Origin: Candidatus Omnitrophota bacterium
GTDB lineage: Bacteria; Omnitrophota; Gorgyraeia; Aquiviventales; Aquiviventaceae
Direction of reading: 5' to 3'
Assembly: GCA_016206675.1 (NCBI GenBank)
Contig: JACQRD010000066.1
Span: 1 to 13,462, forward strand
DNA: 13,462 nt
The translations under genes and the position numbers were made by a program. The notes beneath the pieces were generated by a model. The model was not told the origin of the DNA. It made no database searches and was given only the letters and a program-made list of their open reading frames with translations. Of this stretch, positions 6,959-13,462 are shown piece by piece. Position 1 is the stretch's first letter. Each line of letters opens with the position of its first letter.

Positions 6959-8035
6959 TTATCGGTTCATCAATCGCATGAGGTCATCCGGATCGCTGGA
7001 GCGCGCCAGGGCGTCCTCCAGGCTGATGACCCGGTTGACGTAGAGCTCATACAGCGTCTGGTTCATCGTGCGCATGCCTTCCTTCTGCCCGGTCTGGATC
7101 ACCGAGTACATCTGGTGGATCTTCTGCTCGCGGATGAGCGAGCGGATGGCGTGGTTGACCACCATCACCTCCGCGGCCAGCACGCGGCCGCGCCCGCTCG
7201 CCTTGGGGATCAACTGCTGCGAAACCACCCCCAGCAATTCCAGGGAGAGCTGCACCCGCACCTGGTTCTGCTGGTGGGAGGGAAAGACGTCCACGATACG
7301 GTTGACCGTCTGCACCGCGTCGGAGGTGTGCAACGTCGCCAGCACCAAGTGGCCGGTTTCTGCGACGATGAGCGCGGTTTCGATCGTCTCCAGATCGCGC
7401 ATCTCGCCGATGAGGATGACATCCGGGTCCTGCCGCAGCACGTGCTTCAGGCCCTGGGCGAAGGACTGCGTGTCGTTGCCGACCTCGCGCTGATCGATGA
7501 GCGACCGCTTGCTCGTGTGGATGTACTCGATCGGGTCTTCAATGGTGATGATGTGCTGGTCGTAGTTAGTATTGAGGTAATCCACCATCGCGGCGAGTGT
7601 CGTGGACTTGCCGGAGCCGGTCGCCCCGGTGATGAGAATGAGCCCTTTGGGCTTCTGGGCGAAGTCGGTCACCACCTGAACCGGCAGCCCCAGTTCGTTG
7701 AAGTTCATGATCCGGAAGGGCAGCATGCGGATGGCCGCCCCCACGTAGCCCTGCTGCACGAAGTAGTTGGCCCGAAAGCGTGCTAGCCCTTCGACTGAGA
7801 AGGCGAAGTCCAGCTCCTTCCACCGCTCAAACCGCTCCACCTTCTCCGGGGAGAGAATGCTGTAGGCCAGCTCTTTGACGTCATCACCCGACAAGGGGGC
7901 GTGTTCGGTGGCCACGAGCCGGTCATCCACGCGCAGGTGGGGCGGCAGAGTGGCACTCAGGTGCAAGTCGGTGGCCCCCTGCTCCACCACCAACCGCAAC
8001 AGCAATTCCATCGTCGGCTTGGTTGCTACAGTCAT
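6959..8035 (-). CDS. pilT: Twitching motility / pilus retraction ATPase PilT
   Basis: 358 aa, the usual PilT length, without the zinc tetracysteine of PilB. It depolymerises the pilus by removing pilin at the PilC platform. Residues 1-110 form the PAS-like N-terminal domain (GATDLHLS near 20-27). The core has Walker A GATGSGKST (137-145), Asp box ITIEDPIEY (163-171), Walker B VILIGEMRD (206-214) and His box ATLHTSDA (233-240). The PilT-specific AIRSLIRE motif needed for retraction is at 296-303, followed by GMRTMNQ. The ATG at 8035 overlaps the stop of the preceding small gene as ATGA, so translation of the two is coupled. It lies behind the cyclic-di-GMP riboswitch and terminator, so its expression should respond to that second messenger. 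Confidence 0.98.
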   Translation of the reverse strand: MTVATKPTMELLLRLVVEQGATDLHLSATLPPHLRVDDRLVATEHAPLSGDDVKELAYSILSPEKVERFERWKELDFAFSVEGLARFRANYFVQQGYVGAAIRMLPFRIMNFNELGLPVQVVTDFAQKPKGLILITGATGSGKSTTLAAMVDYLNTNYDQHIITIEDPIEYIHTSKRSLIDQREVGNDTQSFAQGLKHVLRQDPDVILIGEMRDLETIETALIVAETGHLVLATLHTSDAVQTVNRIVDVFPSHQQNQVRVQLSLELLGVVSQQLIPKASGRGRVLAAEVMVVNHAIRSLIREQKIHQMYSVIQTGQKEGMRTMNQTLYELYVNRVISLEDALARSSDPDDLMRLMNR

Positions 8036-8385
8036 GCTGCGCCCCCCTCCTCTCGCTGGTCCTGCGGTGCCTGATGATCGTCCGTCCCTTTCACGGCGCG
8101 GCCGCGGCCGTTGCCCTGGCGGCGGACGGCGCGGGCGTTCGACATGATCGCGTCCACGATGCGCTGCTCGAACTGCTCCGCCGTGGCCACCCCCTTGCCG
8201 GTGAGGTTGAGCCGCTTCAGCGCGTTGACCATGGCGGCCAGAATTTGGTTACGGGAGAGCTTAATACCGGAGGAGAACTGGGCGTCCTTGCCGATTTTAT
8301 CGAGGAAGTCGACTTGCTGGCGGTTGAGGGAAGCGATCACCCGGTGGGCATGGCACTGGTTGGCCGGACCGTCGCGTCGTTCCAT
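8032..8385 (-). CDS. Small ribbon-helix-helix-like protein coupled to pilT
   Basis: 117 aa, family not firmly recognised. Residues 15-60 read as strand (RVIASL), helix (NRQQVDFLDKIGKDA), turn, then KLSRNQILAAMVNALKRL. This is the pattern of ribbon-helix-helix DNA-binding proteins, with a Ser-Arg at the start of the second helix. The C-terminal tail (about 84-117) is basic and polar and looks disordered. The ATG at 8385 has GAGG just upstream and is the first start after the terminator. The frame could open further upstream, but that part lies inside the terminator and riboswitch. It ends in an ATGA overlap with pilT. It may be an autoregulator of the pilus operon or a PilT accessory factor; both are inference. 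Confidence 0.65.
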   Translation of the reverse strand: MERRDGPANQCHAHRVIASLNRQQVDFLDKIGKDAQFSSGIKLSRNQILAAMVNALKRLNLTGKGVATAEQFEQRIVDAIMSNARAVRRQGNGRGRAVKGTDDHQAPQDQREEGGAA

Positions 8386-8404
8386 CTGCCTCGCTCGTGG
8401 ACAA

Positions 8405-8438
8405 CAAAAAACAGACGTCCCGTGAACGGGCCGTCTGT
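8405..8438 (-). terminator. Intrinsic terminator, expression platform of the riboswitch
   Basis: On the mRNA strand ACAGACG-G-CCCG, loop TTCA, then CGGG-A-CGTCTGT form an 11-bp stem with one mismatch. It runs directly into six T residues (8411-8406). It lies 20 nt before the first gene and 13 nt after the riboswitch aptamer, so it sits where a leader terminator decides whether the operon is read. Confidence 0.92.
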
Positions 8439-8451
8439 CATCGCCTGCTTG

Positions 8452-8556
8452 CTCCGATGGCAACCTGGCTGTCCTGCCGGCCTAACCCAACACTCCGGCG
8501 AGGATCCATGGCTTTGCGTCTCCCGCTTACGCGGGATTTGCCCTGTTCACACGGAG
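8452..8556 (-). ncRNA. Cyclic-di-GMP class I riboswitch (GEMM-I) aptamer
   Basis: The mRNA strand carries the conserved GEMM-I elements in order. They are CTCCG (P1, 5' side, 8556-8552), ACAGGGCAAATCC (8546-8534), a P2 hairpin CCCGC-GTAA-GCGGG with a GNRA loop (8535-8522), GACGCAAAGCC (8520-8510), a P3 hairpin with GCCGG/CCGGC, then AGGACAGCCAGGTTGCC and CGGAG (P1, 3' side, 8456-8452). The CAGGGCAAA segment matches the cyclic-di-GMP-binding version as I recall it from the Vibrio Vc2 aptamer, rather than the cGAMP variant. A terminator follows, so it should act on transcription of the pilT-pilB-pilC unit. Whether ligand turns the operon on or off cannot be decided by eye. Confidence 0.92.
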
Positions 8557-8565
8557 TACAGCCGG

Positions 8566-8595
8566 ACTATACCATACAGTTCACAAAATCATCAA
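8566..8595 (-). promoter_or_regulatory. Sigma70-type promoter of the pilus operon
   Basis: TTGATG (8595-8590) and TATAGT (8571-8566) are 18 nt apart on the minus strand. The predicted start near 8559 falls a few bases before the riboswitch P1 stem, which is the expected geometry. It lies 32 nt beyond the rodA stop. No strong terminator separates it from rodA, so read-through from the wall genes is possible. Confidence 0.65.
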
Positions 8596-8626
8596 GTCGA
8601 CTTTCGGAAAAAATCCGCTGGTGTCA

Positions 8627-9703
8627 TTAGTGCAGGTGTCGACGATGCACATTGTGCACCAGTCCCAGCGCCAGCCAGAGCGTGATCATCGACGAGCCCC
8701 CGTAGCTGACCAACGGCAGCGGCACGCCCACCACCGGCAGCACGCCCATCACCATCCCCATATTGACGAAGGCCTGATAACCCATCCACGAGAGCACCCC
8801 GGCCGCCAGCAGCCGCCCGCAGCGCTCCGTGGCTTCGAGGCCAATGCGCGCAAGACGCGCGAAGAGCCAGCCGAAGAGGGCCAGCACGGCCAGGCAGCCG
8901 AGGAGGCCCCACTCCTCTCCGATGACGGAAAAGATGAAGTCGGAGTGGCGCTCCGGCAGGAAGCTCAATTGATTCTGGGTGCCGGCGAACCACCCGCGGC
9001 CCCACAGCTGGCCGGAGCCGATCGCGATGACGGATTGAATGATCGTGTAGCCCGCCCCCAGCGGATCGATCTGCGGATCCAGGAACACCAGCAGCCGGTC
9101 CCGCTGGTACGCCTTCAGGCCCTGCCAGGCCACCGGGGCCAGTGCCGCGCAGCCGACGAGCAGCGCGGTCAGCGTCCGGCGGGAGGCGCCGGCGACGAGC
9201 ACCAGGCCGAACCACATGGCGATGACGATCGACGCGGAGCCCAGATCCGGCTGCGTGAAGATCAACCCCGCCGGGAGGGCGGCCAGCAGCCAGGAGACCC
9301 CGATCGTCCGCCAGGACAGCGGAGACGGCTGATCCGAGAGATAGCGGGCCAAGAGCAGCGCCGTGCTGAGCTTGGCCAGCTCGGAGGGCTGGACGCTGAA
9401 GCCGAACACCGAGAGCCACCGGGTCGCCCCCAACCGCGTCGGCCCGATGACGTGCACCAGCAGCAGCGCGATCAGGCTGACCACATAGAGCGCTGCAGCG
9501 GCATCGATCCACCGTAAGTAGTTGCTCCGCGAGACGGCCAGGCCGGCCAGCAGGCCGACCACACTCCATCCCCAGTGCCGCACGGCCAGCTCCGGGTTGA
9601 TCGAGGAGGCCGCGCTCGCCATGGCCAGCCCGCTGGCTGCGACTAGGCCGAAGGCGGCCGCCAGCAGCTGGCCGTCCCACCCGCGCCATATCTTCGCATC
9701 CAT
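8627..9703 (-). CDS. rodA: SEDS peptidoglycan polymerase RodA
   Basis: 358 aa, a ten-helix-type inner-membrane glycosyltransferase that polymerises lipid II during cell elongation, working with PBP2. Visible SEDS signatures are FSVQPSELAKL (102-112), GYTIIQSVIAIGSGQLWGRG (218-237), LSFLPERHSDFIF (246-258, with the essential Asp at 255) and GVPLPLVSYGGSSM (326-339). The length is normal for RodA. The ATG at 9703 has only a weak GGTGAT upstream. It follows mrdA after 33 nt and is the last gene of the wall cluster. Confidence 0.97.
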   Translation of the reverse strand: MDAKIWRGWDGQLLAAAFGLVAASGLAMASAASSINPELAVRHWGWSVVGLLAGLAVSRSNYLRWIDAAAALYVVSLIALLLVHVIGPTRLGATRWLSVFGFSVQPSELAKLSTALLLARYLSDQPSPLSWRTIGVSWLLAALPAGLIFTQPDLGSASIVIAMWFGLVLVAGASRRTLTALLVGCAALAPVAWQGLKAYQRDRLLVFLDPQIDPLGAGYTIIQSVIAIGSGQLWGRGWFAGTQNQLSFLPERHSDFIFSVIGEEWGLLGCLAVLALFGWLFARLARIGLEATERCGRLLAAGVLSWMGYQAFVNMGMVMGVLPVVGVPLPLVSYGGSSMITLWLALGLVHNVHRRHLH

Positions 9704-9725
9704 TCACATCACCGAGATCTGCTCT

Positions 9726-9760
9726 GGGCTCCGGGCTCAGGGTTCGGGGTTGGGGGTAGT
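9726..9760. repeat. Degenerate heptad GGG-N4 repeat (five units) over the mrdA 3' end
   Basis: The plus strand reads GGGCTCC GGGCTCA GGGTTCG GGGTTGG GGGTAGT: five GGG tracts at strict 7-nt spacing. This satisfies the G-quadruplex pattern on the template strand of mrdA/rodA. The repeat covers the last codons of mrdA (encoding P-N-P-E-P), its stop (9739-9737) and the first part of the spacer. Confidence 0.7.
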
Positions 9761-11446
9761 GGCTGCGGCGTATTCGCATGCCGCCCGCGCGATCTCCGCC
9801 GGCAGATCGCCGCCGGATCCCCCGTACTCCGCCATCACGGCGAACGCCAACCGCGGATGGTCGACCGGGCAAAAACCGATAAACCACGCATGGGTTTTAT
9901 CGGGGATGTGCGTCTGCGCGGTGCCGGTCTTTCCTGCGATCGAGATGGCCGGGGTGAAGGCCCGGCGGCCGGTGCCTTCCGGATGCCGCACGACCTCGAT
10001 CATGCCGGCGCGCACTGCTTCGAAGGTCTCAGCGGGCCAGTGGACGCGCCGCGTTGCCGTCGAGCCGTCCAGGGTGCGCGATCCGACCGAGCCAACCACC
10101 CACGGCTGCACCAGGCTGCCCTGTGTCGCGAACGCCGCGGCCGTCACCGCGACCTGCAGCGGCGTGGCCAGCAGCTCGCCTTGCCCAATCGCCAGCAGCG
10201 CCATTTCGCCTTCCGTCAATCGCCTGGAGGGCAAATGGCCTGCCTGTTCGCCGAGCGCCCACCCTGTCTTGCGGCCCCATCCTGCCTGTGCCAGCGCGGC
10301 GACGAGCCGATCCTTCCTCACCCATCGACCGAGCGTCATGAAATAGACGTTGCAGGAGTGCAGCAGTGCTTCGGAGAGATTCAGCGGCCCATGGCCGTCC
10401 CGGTTCCAGCAATGGAAGACCCGGTCGCCGATCGTCAGCTCCCCGCCGCAGGGGATGGCCGTAGAGGGCGTGATGACATGGTAGTTGAGCGCGGCCGCCG
10501 CCGTCGCGAGCTTGGCGATTGACCCGGGCTGATAGGCAGCCAGCGTAGCCCGATTGACCAGCGGCCTGTTGACCTCATCCGTCAGCAGTGCCTGCACCTG
10601 CGGCGTATCTTGGACGGCGAAGGCTTCCGGTGAAAACGTCGGCGTGCTGGCCATCGCCAGCACAGCACCGGTCCACGGATTCAGCACCACGGCCGCGCCC
10701 GGCTGTGCGGCGAAGCTCTGCTCAATCAACGACTGCAACGCAGCGTCCAATGTCAGGGTCACCCGCTCCCCAGGCTGGGAGGGCCGCTGCCCGATCAGGC
10801 GTATCTGCCGCCCGCGGTGATTGACTTCCACCACCATGCCGCCGGGCCGGCCGCGCAAGTCGGCGTCCAAGAACCGCTCGAGCCCTGCGCGCCCCACAAG
10901 ATGCTTCGGCTGCACGCCGTAGGGCTTCAGCCGCGGCAGCTCCTCCTCGGTCGGCTGGCTTAGATAGCCGAGCAGCTGGGCCGCGGTTGAGCCGAGCGGG
11001 TAGTGCCGCGCGGCCTCCGCCTGCACCAGCAGCCCCGGCAGGCGCCAGCGCTCCTCTTCGAGCTGCAACGCGATCTCCTTGGGCACGTGCGAGGCAACCG
11101 TCACCGGCACGAAGGCGTAGGTCCGCTCCTTGAGAAAGGTGCGATGCAGCGTCTCCGGCGACCGGCGCAGGATCGGCCCGAGCCGGGCTAAGAGGCCGGC
11201 GAGATCGTCGAGCTCCTGGGGAATGAGGGCCACGCGAAACAGGGTTTGGGTCGAGGCAAGCACGCGCCCTCGGCGATCGAGGATCAGCCCGCGCGGTGCC
11301 GGTTGCGGTACCACGCGCAGGCGGTTGCGCTCCGCCAGGCTGCGGTAGTGCCCGCCGCGGATCACCTGCAGATGGACCAGCCGCAGGGCCAGGACGCCGA
11401 GCAGGCAGGCCATGATGAATTGCAGACGGATCAGCCGCGCGGCCAT
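9737..11446 (-). CDS. mrdA: Penicillin-binding protein 2, elongasome transpeptidase
   Basis: 569 aa class B PBP that cross-links peptidoglycan made by RodA. One N-terminal membrane anchor (about 5-27) is followed by the pedestal/dimer domain (about 45-220, with PRGLILDRRGRVLA at 51-64) and the transpeptidase domain. The active-site triad is present: Ser309-x-x-Lys312 (PGSIAK), Ser364-Cys-Asn366 and Lys506-Thr-Gly508 (KTGTAQ). It is somewhat shorter than the E. coli protein (633 aa). The frame is open upstream to 11707, but that part overlaps mreD; the ATG at 11446 gives the proper anchor and overlaps the mreD end by 16 nt. The C-terminal TTPNPEP is encoded by a tandem heptad repeat and is probably not functional sequence. 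Confidence 0.95.
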   Translation of the reverse strand: MAARLIRLQFIMACLLGVLALRLVHLQVIRGGHYRSLAERNRLRVVPQPAPRGLILDRRGRVLASTQTLFRVALIPQELDDLAGLLARLGPILRRSPETLHRTFLKERTYAFVPVTVASHVPKEIALQLEEERWRLPGLLVQAEAARHYPLGSTAAQLLGYLSQPTEEELPRLKPYGVQPKHLVGRAGLERFLDADLRGRPGGMVVEVNHRGRQIRLIGQRPSQPGERVTLTLDAALQSLIEQSFAAQPGAAVVLNPWTGAVLAMASTPTFSPEAFAVQDTPQVQALLTDEVNRPLVNRATLAAYQPGSIAKLATAAAALNYHVITPSTAIPCGGELTIGDRVFHCWNRDGHGPLNLSEALLHSCNVYFMTLGRWVRKDRLVAALAQAGWGRKTGWALGEQAGHLPSRRLTEGEMALLAIGQGELLATPLQVAVTAAAFATQGSLVQPWVVGSVGSRTLDGSTATRRVHWPAETFEAVRAGMIEVVRHPEGTGRRAFTPAISIAGKTGTAQTHIPDKTHAWFIGFCPVDHPRLAFAVMAEYGGSGGDLPAEIARAACEYAAATTPNPEP

Positions 11447-11874
11447 GGACGCCACGCGCGAGGAGCCGACACCACCCAGGCGGCTAGGCCGGTGGCTGCC
11501 GCGCGCAGCAGCCACTGCCACGCCACAGGCGCCGACCACCGCGCCTCCAGCCAGAGGGCCAGCCCGGCGCAGAGTGCTGCCGCAAGAAACGCCAGTTCGG
11601 CCTGCAGCCGCCGATCGGTCAGATCCCATCGCCGGGTGGCCGCGCGCGCGAGGCCCCCCACGCCGACATAGGCGAGCGCGATCAGCGCGGGATGGCGTAT
11701 CGCCCACACCATGACGCCGAGGCCGACCGCCGCTGAAAGCTCAAGCCAGCGGCCGGGCTGCCGCACCACACCCGCGATGAGCCCGACCGCCAACAAATCC
11801 GGCACCCACCACGCGCAAGGCAGAACTTGCGCCAGCAGCCACTGGACGACGAGACAACCCCCCAACATTGCCAT
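11431..11874 (-). CDS. mreD: Rod shape-determining protein MreD
   Basis: 147 aa, almost wholly hydrophobic, with about five membrane segments and short charged loops. This is the usual size and pattern of MreD, a poorly conserved inner-membrane partner of MreC. The assignment rests on topology and on position between mreC and mrdA more than on motifs. The ATG at 11874 shares its A with the mreC stop (TGATG), which argues for translational coupling and against the GTG at 11907 upstream. Confidence 0.85.
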   Translation of the reverse strand: MAMLGGCLVVQWLLAQVLPCAWWVPDLLAVGLIAGVVRQPGRWLELSAAVGLGVMVWAIRHPALIALAYVGVGGLARAATRRWDLTDRRLQAELAFLAAALCAGLALWLEARWSAPVAWQWLLRAAATGLAAWVVSAPRAWRPWPRG

Positions 11875-12659
11875 CACGGTTGGCTCTCGGCTGCGGGAGG
11901 AAGGCACAGCACGTCCTCCACGGCCCCCAGGCGTGCTGCAGAACGTACGCGAATGTGCGCGATGCCGGCGGAAGCCTCCTTCACTACCCGCACGACGCTG
12001 CCCAGCGGCAGCCCTTTCGGAAACGCTCCGCCGAGCCCCGCGGTGACGAGCACATCGCCCGCCACGATATCGGCATCGGCGTCGACGTAGGCCAACTCCA
12101 GCGTGCCATCTCCGCGGCCGGTGAGCAGCCCGGTCTCTCGGGAGCGCTCAATCACGCCCGCCACGCGGCTGTCCGCATCCGTCAGCAGCAAGACGACCGC
12201 CGTCTCGGGCTGGACGTCGATGATGCGTCCGACGATCCCCTCCGCCGTCAGAACCACACCGCCCACCGTCAGCCCCTGCCGGCGGCCCTTGCCGAGAATG
12301 GCGGTCTGCTGCGTGGGCAGCAGCGAACGGGAGATGATCGGGGCGACCACGCCCTGCGTCGAGGGCAGCGCTTCCAGCAGTACGTGCTCCTGCCGGACCT
12401 GACGCAGTGCTTCCTGCAGCCGGGCGACCTCCAGCTGTTGCCGTACCACCGTGGCGCGCAACTGGGCGGTGTCGGAGGCCAGCGATGGCAGCCGGGGCAG
12501 CGTGAGGATAATCCGCACCCCGGAGCTGAGGATGGTAAAAGGCAGCCGCAGGACGGCCAGCGCGATGGAGCGCGTGATGTCGGAGAAACCCAGGGTGGCG
12601 GCGAGGACCAGCAGGAGAACCGGCGTGCGGAAGGAACGCGGGAGGGCCACGGCTACCAC
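11874..12659 (-). CDS. mreC: Rod shape-determining protein MreC
   Basis: 261 aa periplasmic scaffold protein anchored by one helix (about 12-27). A coiled-coil region follows (about 63-97, rich in Q, L and E: DTAQLRATVVRQQLEVARLQ). After it comes the beta-rich MreC core (about 103-255), with the characteristic GLTVGGVVLTAEGIVGRI and VLLLTDADSRVAGVIERS stretches and a later GDVLVTAGLGGAFPKGLPLG. MreC links MreB to PBP2 and RodA and activates PBP2. The start is a GTG at 12659; a GTG three codons later is an alternative with better spacing to a G-rich stretch. Confidence 0.93.
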   Translation of the reverse strand: MVAVALPRSFRTPVLLLVLAATLGFSDITRSIALAVLRLPFTILSSGVRIILTLPRLPSLASDTAQLRATVVRQQLEVARLQEALRQVRQEHVLLEALPSTQGVVAPIISRSLLPTQQTAILGKGRRQGLTVGGVVLTAEGIVGRIIDVQPETAVVLLLTDADSRVAGVIERSRETGLLTGRGDGTLELAYVDADADIVAGDVLVTAGLGGAFPKGLPLGSVVRVVKEASAGIAHIRVRSAARLGAVEDVLCLPPAAESQP

Positions 12660-12692
12660 CCCAACGGGGAGAGTCGATCAAGAACAGGCGGG

Positions 12693-13462
<770 letters not shown>

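Noticed and set aside
5887..6981. 364-codon open frame on the plus strand
   Set aside because: It is antisense to pilB, the MshEN gene and their spacer, with no recognisable domain.
8386..8463. Longer start for the small ribbon-helix-helix-like gene
   Set aside because: It would place the start upstream of the intrinsic terminator and inside the leader. The sequence there is explained by the terminator.
8545..8585. Direct repeat GTTCACA (8545-8551 and 8579-8585) as an operator for the small DNA-binding protein
   Set aside because: It is only 7 nt, and one copy is inside the riboswitch P1 region where sequence is otherwise constrained. Too weak to call.
8596..8626. Terminator for the mre-rodA unit
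   Set aside because: Only a T-run flanked by CGGA/TCCG is present. The stem is 4 bp, too weak to support.
11447..11707. N-terminal extension of PBP2 by 87 residues
   Set aside because: It is the out-of-frame shadow of mreD. The membrane anchor begins right after the ATG at 11446.

Overview
The window is a GC-rich bacterial segment in which every supported gene lies on the minus strand, so genes are described below from the right end to the left end. The cell is rod-shaped and Gram-negative-like, judging from mreBCD with mrdA and rodA and from a PilB/PilT/PilC pilus motor. The phylum cannot be fixed from the sequence. A deep-branching, Omnitrophota- or deltaproteobacteria-like lineage would fit, but that is a guess.

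Region 1 (13462-8627) is a complete elongasome cluster apart from the missing mreB N-terminus: mreB, mreC, mreD, mrdA (PBP2), rodA. mreC and mreD overlap as TGATG, and mreD and mrdA overlap by 16 nt. These genes build the lateral wall: MreB filaments direct MreC/MreD, PBP2 cross-links and RodA polymerises glycan.

Region 2 (8626-8386) is a control region. A sigma70-type promoter sits just behind the rodA stop. A class I cyclic-di-GMP riboswitch (GEMM-I) follows, and then a strong intrinsic terminator. Together they head the second transcription unit.

Region 3 (8385-1640) is the type IV pilus motor unit: a small ribbon-helix-helix-like protein joined to pilT by an ATGA overlap, pilT, a free-standing MshEN (GspE/PilB N-terminal) domain, two tandem complete PilB/GspE ATPases, and pilC. 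The free MshEN protein keeps the cyclic-di-GMP-binding motif that looks degraded in the two PilB proteins. The unit therefore seems to read cyclic-di-GMP both in its RNA leader and in a protein.

Between the two pilB genes lies the most unusual object. A 126-nt block is bounded by a perfect 16-nt inverted repeat and can fold, on the mRNA strand, into a four-helix cloverleaf with no unpaired junction bases. Its closing stem buries the Shine-Dalgarno of the second pilB up to the A of its AUG. A 37-codon frame runs through the whole structure and stops at the last base before the 3' arm. It may be a translational control element, a small mobile element (MITE-like), or both.

Region 4 (1639-1) holds a 66-codon pseudopilin-like remnant or mini-protein and a GT-C (family 39-like) membrane glycosyltransferase cut by the window edge.

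Two spacers (6924-6951 and 9726-9760) are built of tandem 7-nt units. No tRNA, rRNA, CRISPR array or transposase was seen, and no gene-free stretch exceeds 300 nt.
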